Source: Flavobacterium aquiphilum (lineage in GTDB: Bacteria > Bacteroidota > Bacteroidia > Flavobacteriales > Flavobacteriaceae). Taken from it: a stretch of DNA of 64,000 nt. Location: NCBI RefSeq assembly GCF_027111335.1, contig NZ_CP114288.1, positions 1,364,001 through 1,428,000 on the forward strand, given 5' to 3'. Positions 15,666 through 22,735 of this stretch are shown one piece after another (the stretch's first letter is position 1; each line of letters opens with the position of its first letter). The notes under the pieces were generated by a model. That model searched no databases. It saw only the letters and a program-made list of their open reading frames with translations, and had not been told where the DNA came from. The position numbers and the translations under genes are program-made.

Positions 15666-16451
15666 ATGGAAACGGCTAGGGAAATTGTTCAGTATCTAAT
15701 AATGAGAGAAAAAAAGGAAAAAGTCCTTAGCCGGATTCATGTCTCCAATGCTGAAACTTTCAGTATAATATTTCCCTTTAATTTAAAAGGAGAGCTGCGA
15801 TATGTACTAGTTATGCATGGAAATAAACGTATTGGCGAACTGCAGAACAATATTGAGACAACCTCAGTAATGGATCATAAAATTTACCTTCTGCAAATCA
15901 ATAACAACTTTATTTTGACATTTCATCCTTTACTTTTACAATTGCTTTCTGGCTTTTTTTTGGCTGAATGTAACACTGATGAGTCTGTATTTTTTGAAAA
16001 GATACTTAGAAAGCTTGATCAACAATATAAGAAGGGAAAGAACAACCTGATATCCCGATTCTACCTTAGTATTTTTTTGCACTGTTTAAACGAAATCTTA
16101 ATTCGTGGGAAACCTTTTATGTGTAGGGAAGAAATTTTGGCCAGGGATTTTTTAAAAATTCTTCAAACAGAAAATAATTCCATTCGCCGGGTTCAGTATT
16201 ATGCCAATAAACTTTTTGTAAGCAGAAGATATCTTACTAAAGCAGTAAGTAATACATTTGGGCGAACTCCTAAAGAGTTGATAACTATAAGGGTAGTTGA
16301 TGAAGCCAAGAAGTTATTGAAGACACAACTTTCCATTTATGAAATTTCAGAACACCTTAAGTTTGAAAGTTCTGCTTCTTTTACCGTCTTTTTTAAGAAG
16401 CATACTCAATGTACTCCGTCTGAATATCGTCAAAAGATCCAAGATAGTTAA
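15666..16451 (+). CDS. AraC-family transcriptional regulator
   Basis: The 261-residue protein has an unrecognised N-terminal sensor region (about 1-155) and a complete AraC/XylS double-HTH domain at the C-terminus (about 160-260: RVQYYANKLFVSRRYLTKAV, then FESSASFTVFFKKHTQCTPS). The ATG at 15666 is preferred to the TTG one codon earlier. It follows the small lipoprotein gene and probably shares its promoter. With the divergent TPR/AraC protein this makes two AraC-type regulators around a single lipoprotein gene. The effector is unknown. Confidence 0.85.
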   Translation: METAREIVQYLIMREKKEKVLSRIHVSNAETFSIIFPFNLKGELRYVLVMHGNKRIGELQNNIETTSVMDHKIYLLQINNNFILTFHPLLLQLLSGFFLAECNTDESVFFEKILRKLDQQYKKGKNNLISRFYLSIFLHCLNEILIRGKPFMCREEILARDFLKILQTENNSIRRVQYYANKLFVSRRYLTKAVSNTFGRTPKELITIRVVDEAKKLLKTQLSIYEISEHLKFESSASFTVFFKKHTQCTPSEYRQKIQDS

Positions 16452-16565
16452 ACAAAATGATACAGTAGTATCCATTGGAATGGTTGGATTCTTTGATATA
16501 GATTACTTCATAGACAAAACAAAAAAATAAAACAACCCACTTTTCGATCCCTTCTCTGTCTTACT

Positions 16566-16592
16566 CCCCTCCTTCGGAGGGGTTGGGGGAGG
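16566..16592. repeat. Interspersed hairpin repeat (CCCCTC...GAGGGG type)
   Basis: CCCCTCC, a TTC loop and GGAGGGG form a perfect seven-base stem followed by a G-rich tail (TTGGGGGAGG). The same plan recurs at 34922-34948 and 35019-35045, so this is a dispersed repeat family. Here it may also end the AraC transcript. Confidence 0.6.
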
Positions 16593-16629
16593 AAAGAGGG
16601 ACTGGAGGTGAGGTTTAAAAAAGAAAAAC

Positions 16630-17463
16630 ATGTATAAAAAAACAATTGAAGAATTTAATCTTTCTTGCAATGAACTATTAGAATCAAACGAATCAATGCA
16701 AAACAAGGCCAGTAATGGAATTGTTTTATGCAATAAGACATTAACGAGCCTAAAAGATTTAGTAGATAAAAAAGATTTTAATACCGTTCCGGAAGAAATT
16801 GATTTTTTCAAGAACATAAAACCCATCCCTATGAGTTTTTTAATTTATTTTACTGAAGTACGTTCCTGTGAAGTAAGAATGCCCAAAGCGGGAAACACCT
16901 ATAAAGTTCAGTTTCTTCAAAAAGAATTGCGTAAAATAAATAAGTTCTTTTATAAAAATGCCGATTTTGTGCATTACATGGAGCAAGGATACAGTTATTT
17001 GGATCACCAATTCTTTACCAGAAACCATCGCGATAATTTTCCATTCACACCGATGACCGATTACTATCAGTTTCCGGAATTTTCGACTTCACAAGATATG
17101 CTTTGGGCAAAAGTAAAAGCGATGTACCGATTTATTCATTACATCCGCCAAGCACTAAAACGACTAAAAGTGGATGATTCCGAAATCTTTGAAGAGAAAA
17201 AACACAAGGTATTGGTGTGGACAGGGCCAAAAACAGCCTTAACAGAATTAATATATGCTTTGTTTTCAAACGGAACAATTAATCACGGTGCGGCAGACAT
17301 CAATATGATAACGGCATCCTTTGAAGATTTTTTCAATATTAAACTGGATAACATCTATAAAACCTACACCGAAATCAAAGCCCGAAAAAGCAGTAAGACA
17401 AAATTTTTGGAAGAATTAACCCTTAATTTACAGCAAAAAATGGCCAGGGAAGATTTAGGCTAA
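16630..17463 (+). CDS. RteC-domain protein
   Basis: The 277-residue protein matches the RteC family over its length (for example YFTEVRSCEVRMPKAG, YLDHQFFTRNHRD, and the C-terminal GPKTALTELIYALFSNGTIN followed by FFNIKLDNIYKTYTEIKARK). RteC was first described as the regulator that turns on excision of tetracycline-responsive Bacteroides conjugative transposons, and many stand-alone homologues occur in Flavobacteriia. No rteA/rteB, excision or transfer genes are nearby, so it is probably a solitary regulator or the relic of an element. Confidence 0.85.
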   Translation: MYKKTIEEFNLSCNELLESNESMQNKASNGIVLCNKTLTSLKDLVDKKDFNTVPEEIDFFKNIKPIPMSFLIYFTEVRSCEVRMPKAGNTYKVQFLQKELRKINKFFYKNADFVHYMEQGYSYLDHQFFTRNHRDNFPFTPMTDYYQFPEFSTSQDMLWAKVKAMYRFIHYIRQALKRLKVDDSEIFEEKKHKVLVWTGPKTALTELIYALFSNGTINHGAADINMITASFEDFFNIKLDNIYKTYTEIKARKSSKTKFLEELTLNLQQKMAREDLG

Positions 17464-17893
17464 AAAGCGTAACTACGAAAACTAGAAGCAGCAATTCCGG
17501 ATTGAAAAGGATTGCTGTTTTTTTTTATGGCATAATTTGATAAAGAATAGAATCCGAAACCGCTGGATGAGATTATTAAAAAACGTCATTGGTACCCCAG
17601 TCGAGGGCGAAAGGCTCCACACCATCCACATAAATGAAAAAAAATCCTCCCAGCAGCCCCACGAAATGAAATTCAGCGAAGCTAATCCTTTCGTGTGGCC
17701 CTGAAAAAAAAGTCTTTTTTAGTACTTATTGGTCCTTATTGATCATTACAGAACCATAACATTTTGATTTTAAATTCTATAGTTGAAGCTTTGTACTATA
17801 ATTCCGCTTTTAGATGCATCGAAATTGGTTTTATAAGGTTTGAAAAAATGTACCTAAACATTTTAAATAGCAACATTATAATAAATAGAAATT
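17464..17893. other. 430-bp intergenic region with a weak hairpin
   Basis: No gene is supported. CACGAAA (17660-17666) can pair with TTTCGTG (17689-17695), flanked by further C/G-rich bases and followed by an A-run and T-run, possibly a terminator. No exact promoter pair for the next gene was found. Confidence 0.4.
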
Positions 17894-18649
17894 ATGGCCC
17901 AACAAAAAGGTATAATTAAATTGAGAGGTACTATTGGTGATATTACTTTCTACAAAACCAAAGACGGTCACATGGCTCGTGAAAAAGGAGGCATTGACGC
18001 CAAAAGAATGGCTAGCGATCCAGCCTTTCAGCGCACTCGTGAAAATGGTTCTGAATTTGGAAGAGCCGGAAAAGCTGGTAAAGTCTTGCGTTCTTCGTTA
18101 CGCACTTTACTTTTGAATGCGGCTGACAGCAGAATGGTCAGCCGATTGACACAATCAATGATGAAGGTGATTCAAGCTGATGGCACCAGTGTACGCGGTT
18201 TACGAAACGTCATTGACGGGGAAGCTGAATTATTAACCGGTTTCGAGTTTAACGCTAATGGAATATTGAGTTCCTGCCTGTTTGCCCCTTATGAGGCAAC
18301 CATCGACAGGGCAACCGGTGAAATCAAAGTAACACTTGCCCCTTTTGTACCTGCCAATATGGTTGTTGCCCCAGGAGGAACCACTCATTTTAAAATCATT
18401 TCAGCCGGTACTGAAGTTGACTTTGAAGCCGAAACGTTTATCGAAGCCCATTCGGAAACTGCTGTGTTACCATGGAATACGTTGCCTACTATCGCTATTA
18501 CCCATACCAATATGGTGACACCCAACAGTACTAAACCGCTTTTTCTGGCTTTGGGATTGGAATTTTTCCAAGAAGTCAATGGAAAAATGTACTCCCTGAA
18601 AAATGGTTCTTATAACCCATTGGCCTTGGTAACCGTAAGTGGGGTATAG
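17894..18649 (+). CDS. Unknown protein, first gene of a lysis-like cassette
   Basis: The 251-residue protein begins MAQQKGIIKLRGTIGDITFY, has a basic, helical segment (about 20-110) and then what looks like a beta-rich domain. No signal peptide or membrane span is visible. I recall similar proteins in other flavobacteria, always of unknown function. The next gene starts one base after its stop, and two tiny membrane proteins follow, so it is the lead gene of a compact four-gene unit. Base composition is less AT-rich than most neighbours. It might be a structural or secreted protein of a domesticated phage-like module, but this is conjecture. Confidence 0.7.
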   Translation: MAQQKGIIKLRGTIGDITFYKTKDGHMAREKGGIDAKRMASDPAFQRTRENGSEFGRAGKAGKVLRSSLRTLLLNAADSRMVSRLTQSMMKVIQADGTSVRGLRNVIDGEAELLTGFEFNANGILSSCLFAPYEATIDRATGEIKVTLAPFVPANMVVAPGGTTHFKIISAGTEVDFEAETFIEAHSETAVLPWNTLPTIAITHTNMVTPNSTKPLFLALGLEFFQEVNGKMYSLKNGSYNPLALVTVSGV

Positions 18650-18650
18650 A

Positions 18651-19046
18651 ATGGTTTTGGTTTTAACCAGAACATATTTCCCCGAGGGAACTAACGGGAT
18701 GCTTACCCATAAAGGTAAATTAATCTGCTACGCGATTGAATTGCCCTGGAAGGATAATCAACACCAAGTTTCCTGTATTCCCGAGGGGGAGTATTTTATA
18801 GAGAAGCGCTACAGCACGCGATTTGGCTGGCATTTGGAAATTTTGGGTGTCCCGAACAGAAGTTTGATACTGTTTCATCCTGCCAATATTGCCTTAAAAG
18901 AGCTTAAAGGCTGTATTGCCCCTGTTAGCGAACTTTCAGGTTTCGGAATAGGGCTTCAATCAAAAAAAGCTTTCACAAAGCTTAAAAATTTGATTTATGC
19001 CCAACTGGACATGAAAGAAAGTGTTTTATTACTTGTTCAATCTTGA
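18651..19046 (+). CDS. DUF5675-family protein
   Basis: The ATG at 18651, one base after the previous stop, gives 131 residues; a GTG at 18639 would overlap. The sequence fits DUF5675 (LTRTYFPEGTNGML, CIPEGEYF, FHPANIALKELKGCI), a family seen in phages and phage-derived loci. H76 in FHPAN and C88 in KGCI are spaced like the active-site His and Cys of L,D-transpeptidase-type cell-wall enzymes, which would suit a peptidoglycan-active role, but that likeness is my inference. Two small membrane proteins follow. Confidence 0.7.
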   Translation: MVLVLTRTYFPEGTNGMLTHKGKLICYAIELPWKDNQHQVSCIPEGEYFIEKRYSTRFGWHLEILGVPNRSLILFHPANIALKELKGCIAPVSELSGFGIGLQSKKAFTKLKNLIYAQLDMKESVLLLVQS

Positions 19047-19256
19047 TTTCTTGTCCCTCGTCTCTCGTCTCTCGACTTCGCTCGAGATGACATTTTTATT
19101 TGAGTAGGGTCTCGACTGCGCTCGAGGTGACAAAACAAACATCATTTTATATTACTTTTTTTAGAATAAAAATGATGCCTCGAGATGACGCGCTTGGGAT
19201 TACACGCTCAGGATGACGTGCTCGGGGTGACAGGGAATAAATAAAATGTAAAAATT
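19047..19256. repeat. CTCGACT-type hairpins and one 55-bp repeat copy
   Basis: Two copies of a hairpin motif, CTCGACTTCGCTCGAG (19071-19086) and CTCGACTGCGCTCGAG (19111-19126), are each followed by a TGAC-containing tail. Between 19132 and 19190 lies a 55-bp sequence with its own inverted ends (CATCATTTT / AAAATGATG) that recurs at 20559 and 20668. The region interrupts the cassette between the DUF5675 gene and the small membrane genes. Confidence 0.65.
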
Positions 19257-19481
19257 ATGAATGTTATCAAACGAGCGAAAGCTCCCACCCCAAAATTTTT
19301 TAAAGTACTGCGCAACATTGGACTAGTTGTGGCAGCAGTTGGTGGCAGTATTATTGCTGCTCCGATAGTTTTGCCTGTGACAGTAGTTACACTAGGCGGT
19401 TACCTAACAGTTGCAGGAGGTGTATTATCTGCAGTTAGCCAGCTAACTACTGACACTAATACAGAGTCCGATGCAGAGTAG
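19257..19481 (+). CDS. Small glycine-rich membrane protein, holin-like
   Basis: The 74-residue protein has a basic N-terminus (MNVIKRAKAPTPKFFKVLR) and a long hydrophobic, glycine-rich stretch from about 20 to 64 (AAVGGSIIAAPIVLPVTVVT and the following residues), enough for two short membrane spans, then an acidic tail. Size, topology and its place after a DUF5675 gene suit a holin or other pore-forming partner. The next gene starts inside its last codons. I recognise no named family. Confidence 0.65.
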   Translation: MNVIKRAKAPTPKFFKVLRNIGLVVAAVGGSIIAAPIVLPVTVVTLGGYLTVAGGVLSAVSQLTTDTNTESDAE

Positions 19482-19647
19482 CAACAGTCCGCTAATAGGG
19501 ACTGCCAGCGGTACCTTTTTGAGTGTATTACCAAATATACACTCGGAAGACATTTTGAAAACAGTTGTACTCGCAATTTTAGGAGCAATTGTAAGTTTCA
19601 CAATTACTATACTTCTTAAGAAACTGGTTCGAAAGAAAAGTAAATAA
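19471..19647 (+). CDS. Tiny single-span membrane protein (58 aa)
   Basis: An ATG inside the end of the preceding gene opens a 58-residue frame: a polar N-terminus, one span at about 30-50 (TVVLAILGAIVSFTITILL) and a strongly basic tail (KKLVRKKSK). The 11-base overlap and the strong terminator 36 bases after the stop support it as the last gene of the unit. Together with the previous protein it resembles the paired small membrane proteins of phage lysis cassettes; function is inferred only from context. Confidence 0.6.
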   Translation: MQSSNSPLIGTASGTFLSVLPNIHSEDILKTVVLAILGAIVSFTITILLKKLVRKKSK

Positions 19648-19682
19648 TTACGAATTTTGGATTACGAATTTTGAATTTTATG

Positions 19683-19714
19683 AGTCCAGATCTTTCGGTC
19701 TGGGCTTTTTTTTT
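19683..19714 (+). terminator. Terminator of the lysis-like cassette
   Basis: GTCCAGATC and GGTCTGGGC pair with G-U wobbles around a TTTC loop, followed by nine T residues. Confidence 0.8.
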
Positions 19715-19773
19715 GTAAACCACTAAGGACTGAAAGCGATACACCTGATTACGCAGTTCAATAAATACAACAA

Positions 19774-19977
19774 TCAGCCCACGATCAGTGGCAGTACTTC
19801 TTCTAATTTTAAACCAGTGTATAAGCAAAACTCTTCAATACTTATAAATTGATGTTCTTGCTTGTTTAAGTTCTTTTTTATCTCCGTCAGAAGTAATCTT
19901 GAATAGCGATAACTTTTGCCTGTAATTATCTGAACGTCTTTTGGATAGATACACACTCTTTTCTGTACTATTTTCAT
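19774..19977 (-). CDS. Small protein (67 aa), possible DNA-binding
   Basis: The product starts MKIVQKRVCIYPKDVQIITG and is rich in lysine and arginine, with two predicted helices and a C-terminal EEFCLYTGLKLEEVLPLI. I recall similar short proteins (YPKDV..ITGKS.R) repeatedly in flavobacterial genomes, and the TGKS..Y.R segment followed by an EEFC.YTG helix suggests a DNA-binding fold related to excisionase-like small HTHs. It is convergent with the lysis-like cassette. The 1.4-kb repeat-rich region lies upstream of it. Confidence 0.6.
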   Translation of the reverse strand: MKIVQKRVCIYPKDVQIITGKSYRYSRLLLTEIKKNLNKQEHQFISIEEFCLYTGLKLEEVLPLIVG

Positions 19978-20208
19978 ATGAAGATAATATTTGTTTTTTA
20001 ATGGAATATGGTATCGCCATTCTTCATTCCAGTTTGTGATTTGGAATCATGGCGATTTCATAAGTTGCTGTCTTATATATAACCGAATTATTTTGAACTA
20101 AAATTTAAATGCATTTGCTTTAAATTGTTATGAAACAAAATTGACTTCTTTCTTTTGTTTTTTTTCCCAATACGGTTCGGAGTTACGATAAAATTTAACA
20201 TCGAAGGG

Positions 20209-20420
20209 GTTTAAATTTTTTGCAATTGGCTACAAAATGGTCTTTTTACTCCATTTTTTACCTTTTTTTTTACTCCGTAGCTCTGCTATGCAGTGCAAAA
20301 AAGTTAAAATCTGGGGAAAAAACCCCTATTTTTCGCTTCAATCGAAAAAGTTTAAACCACTTCATTTAATACCAATTGTAAATTCTGGGTTAAAGGTTTA
20401 AAATGGTTTAAAAGTTTAAA
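20209..20420. repeat. GTTTAAA iteron-like cluster
   Basis: GTTTAAA occurs at 20209, 20350, 20396, 20406 and 20414; the last three are 10 and 8 bases apart, and a near match (GTTAAAG) lies at 20389. Close, nearly helical spacing suggests a multi-site protein-binding region, possibly for the small protein encoded at 19774-19977, but in AT-rich DNA the motif is not rare. Confidence 0.35.
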
Positions 20421-20558
20421 TACAAACGAATAAGTCCCTAGATTCATTTACAATGATTCTTTTTGTAATACCAAGGCCTTCGGCTAAAGTTTAGGACAGG
20501 CTATAGTCGAGATCGATTTTTGGGTTTTCATGCCCAAAAGCGCGAAGCTCGACCTGGT

Positions 20559-20720
20559 AAAACAAACGTCATTTCATATTGTTTTTTTTAGAATAAAAAT
20601 GGTTCTCGATACAAATTTTCAGAAAAAGCTGTTCGCATTTTCTGAAAATTTACTCGAACTGACGAGTAAACTGTAACGTCATTTTAGATTTTTTTTAGAA
20701 TAAAAAAGATGTCGCGAGGT
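20559..20720. repeat. Two further copies of a 55-bp hairpin repeat
   Basis: The segments from 20559 to 20612 and from 20668 to 20720 repeat the sequence at 19132-19190: an ACGTCATTT or ACATCATTT start, a T-run, TTTAGAATAAAAA and a closing GATG-type arm next to CTCGA. Between them CAGAAAAAGCTG and a complementary GCATTTTCTG arm form another small hairpin. Confidence 0.55.
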
Positions 20721-20738
20721 GGGGGGCGTGGGGCGTTG

Positions 20739-20794
20739 AGTTGTGAGTTGTGGGTTGTGAATGGTTAATGGTTAATGGTTAATGGTGAGTTGTG
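20739..20794. repeat. Heptamer array (8 units)
   Basis: Eight successive 7-base units of the type AGTTGTG or AATGGTT/AATGGTG run in exact phase from 20739 to 20794. The same style of heptamer array flanks the four-helix-bundle gene at 22.2-22.7 kb. Confidence 0.7.
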
Positions 20795-20995
20795 AGTTTA
20801 TTGGTTGTTAGTATCAATGATTATTTATTAATTCTTTCGCTATTTACGAATCTTCGATTTCGCTACGCTCAAACAGCTTTTCTTTTGCTTTGCCAATTCG
20901 CTTCGCTCGGGTTACGCATTCTTCAAACATTTGACACTCGACTGCGAAAGCTAAGGATAATTGAAATTTCTTATTTAAAATAAAATGACTATCCG

Positions 20996-21121
20996 TTATT
21001 TATACCTAACCGATAAAATTGACCACAAATTACACAAATTAGCACAAATTTTTTATTTTAAAATCCGTGAGAATCCGTGCAATCAGTGGCAAAAAATAGT
21101 AAGTACGCTTTGCGGACAGTC
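20996..21121. repeat. Dispersed copy of the 125-bp palindromic repeat
   Basis: From TTATTTATACCTAACCGAT to the ACAGTC-like end this copies the core of the tandem repeat at 40908-41713. Its centre is an inverted repeat in which CACAAATT-type units on the left face GTGAGAATCCGTG-type units on the right, phased at about nine bases. Confidence 0.75.
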
Positions 21122-21378
21122 ATATAAAATAAATTTGAACAGGCTCTAATAAATCTAAAAAATAAATTTTAAATAGGCTCTTAAAATCTATAACTTCGCA
21201 AGCTTAGTGGAAACCTCTTTTTTACTGAATGATTAAGATGTTTTGCCCTTATGGTTAATCATAGTTTTGTGACTTTGAAGGGCGAAGCCTTGTCTGATAG
21301 AGACGGCGTTAATTTGCCGGATATTGAGATAATGGGATAAAATGAGGAATGAATCAAAAATGAATTTAGTTTGTAGTA

Positions 21379-22245
21379 ATGAATGGTATAGATAAGTCTG
21401 GCGATTGGCTGTTTGAGATAACACCAAAGAATAAATTTTTCTCTTTAAATTTTAAAGAAATTTGGCAATACAGGGATTTGTTATTTCTGTTTGTAAAACG
21501 AGATATAATTACAGTCTATAAACAAACGGTTTTGGGGCCACTTTGGTATTTGATTCAGCCATTGTTTACTTCTGTTACATTTACTATTATTTTTAACAAC
21601 GTAGCAGGGATAGACACAGGAACGGTGCCTCCTTTTTTATTTAATTTAGCAGGAATTTCAGTTTGGAATTATTTTACTGCCTGTCTTAACGGTACTTCAG
21701 ATACTTTTAAAGCCAATGCCGGTATTTTTGGGAAAGTTTATTTTCCGAGGATTATTACACCGCTATCTATTGTAATTTCCAATTTGATAAAGTTCGGAAT
21801 CCAGTTTCTGATTTTTATAGTGTTTTATGTTTTTTTCGTTTTGAAAGGAGTTGATTTAAGTATAAATCCATTAGTTGTTTTTTTTCCAGTCTTAGTTGTT
21901 ATAATGGGAATATTAGGATTGGGATTGGGAATGGTGATATCGTCGATGGTGACTAAATATCGCGACTTAAGTTATTTGATAGGTTTTGGAATACAATTGT
22001 TGATGTATTTATCTGCTGTAATGTACCCAATGACATTGATAAAAGATAAATTACCAGAATTTGGCTGGTTGGTCGAGTACAACCCATTAGCTTATATAAT
22101 AGAAACATCTCGTTATATGCTTTTGAATACCGGTGAAATTTCGGTGTTAGGCTTAAGTTATACGCTGTTGGTTACTATTGTCTTGTTCTTTGTAGGGCTT
22201 TTGATTTTTAATAGAACGGAGAAGAGTTTTATTGATACTGTTTAA
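21379..22245 (+). CDS. wzm: ABC-2 type polysaccharide exporter, membrane subunit
   Basis: The 288-residue protein is an ABC-2 permease with about six membrane spans and the N-terminal cytoplasmic segment usual for Wzm/TagG proteins (FKEIWQYRDLLFLFVKRDII, then YKQTVLGPLWYLIQP). Together with the ATPase Wzt it moves a completed lipid-linked O-antigen or capsule chain across the inner membrane. It is the first gene of the polysaccharide locus. Its partner ATPase normally follows directly; here a four-helix-bundle gene and repeat arrays lie between. Confidence 0.93.
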   Translation: MNGIDKSGDWLFEITPKNKFFSLNFKEIWQYRDLLFLFVKRDIITVYKQTVLGPLWYLIQPLFTSVTFTIIFNNVAGIDTGTVPPFLFNLAGISVWNYFTACLNGTSDTFKANAGIFGKVYFPRIITPLSIVISNLIKFGIQFLIFIVFYVFFVLKGVDLSINPLVVFFPVLVVIMGILGLGLGMVISSMVTKYRDLSYLIGFGIQLLMYLSAVMYPMTLIKDKLPEFGWLVEYNPLAYIIETSRYMLLNTGEISVLGLSYTLLVTIVLFFVGLLIFNRTEKSFIDTV

Positions 22246-22302
22246 TAGTGAATAGTGAATGGTGAAAAGTTAATGGTGAAAAGTGAATGATGAAAAGTGA
22301 AA
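22244..22302. repeat. Heptamer array upstream of the four-helix-bundle gene
   Basis: Eight 7-base units ending mostly in GTG (AATAGTG, AATAGTG, AATGGTG, AAAAGTT, AATGGTG, AAAAGTG, AATGATG, AAAAGTG) run in exact phase from 22244 to 22299, starting at the stop codon of wzm. Confidence 0.75.
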
Positions 22303-22306
22303 AAAT

Positions 22307-22657
22307 ATGGATCATAAAGATTTAGATGTTTGGAAAAAGAGTATGGATTTAGTTGAATCTGTTTATAAATTGACTCATCAATTTCCAGAAACTGAAAAGT
22401 TTGGACTAATAAGTCAGATGAGAAGATCGGCAGTTTCGATTCCATCTAACATTGCAGAAGGTTCTGCCAGGAAAGGGGATAAAGAATTGTTACAGTTTCT
22501 TTATATTGCAATTGGTTCAATTGCAGAACTTGAAACACAATATTTGATTGCAATGCGACTAGGATTTCTATCTAATGAATCCATTGTGGAAAAACAACTG
22601 ATTGAAGTGAAGAAACTTTTATTAGGATTTAAAAATTATATTGATAAAAAGTTGTGA
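22307..22657 (+). CDS. Four-helix-bundle protein (23S rRNA intervening-sequence family)
   Basis: The 116-residue protein matches the four-helix-bundle family TIGR02436/PF05635: DLDVWKKSMDLVESVYKLT, FGLISQMRRSAVSIPSNIAE, GSARKGDKELLQFLYIAIGS and a final YIDKKL. Such proteins were first noticed inside intervening sequences of 23S rRNA genes and share their fold with the Avd accessory protein of diversity-generating retroelements. No reverse transcriptase is nearby. The gene is not functionally related to polysaccharide export; with heptamer arrays on both sides it looks like an inserted cassette separating wzm from wzt. Confidence 0.9.
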   Translation: MDHKDLDVWKKSMDLVESVYKLTHQFPETEKFGLISQMRRSAVSIPSNIAEGSARKGDKELLQFLYIAIGSIAELETQYLIAMRLGFLSNESIVEKQLIEVKKLLLGFKNYIDKKL

Positions 22658-22658
22658 G

Positions 22659-22735
22659 AACTGTGAAAAGTGAGTTGTGAATAGTGTGCTGGCTATTCAC
22701 GGCTCACGGCTCACGACTCACGACTCACGACTTAC
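22659..22735. repeat. Inverted heptamer array between the four-helix-bundle gene and wzt
   Basis: Eleven 7-base units in exact phase: four ending GTG, a central TGCTGGC (22687-22693), then six of the type GGCTCAC/GACTCAC ending just before the wzt start codon. The two halves are complementary in style, giving a hairpin around the centre (GTGAATAG with CTATTCAC). Confidence 0.8.

Larger units (their letters stand above)
19978..21378. other. 1.4-kb gene-poor, repeat-rich region upstream of the polysaccharide locus
   Basis: No convincing gene is present; the frames found here are short and lack family features. It contains a GTTTAAA cluster, two copies of a 55-bp repeat, a heptamer array and one copy of the 125-bp palindromic core that is tandemly repeated at 40.9-41.7 kb, each listed separately. 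Such an accumulation marks a zone tolerant of insertions just before wzm. Confidence 0.6.

Noticed and set aside
16630..17463. Integrated conjugative transposon suggested by RteC
   Set aside because: No mobilisation, excision, integrase or tra genes are in the window; stand-alone RteC proteins are common in this group.
20792..20983. Small frame in the gene-poor region
   Set aside because: It runs through repeat sequence (heptamers and CTCGACT remnants), with no family signal and no partner.
22307..22657. Diversity-generating retroelement suggested by the Avd-like fold
   Set aside because: No reverse transcriptase, template repeat or variable repeat is present; the protein is the ordinary four-helix-bundle family.
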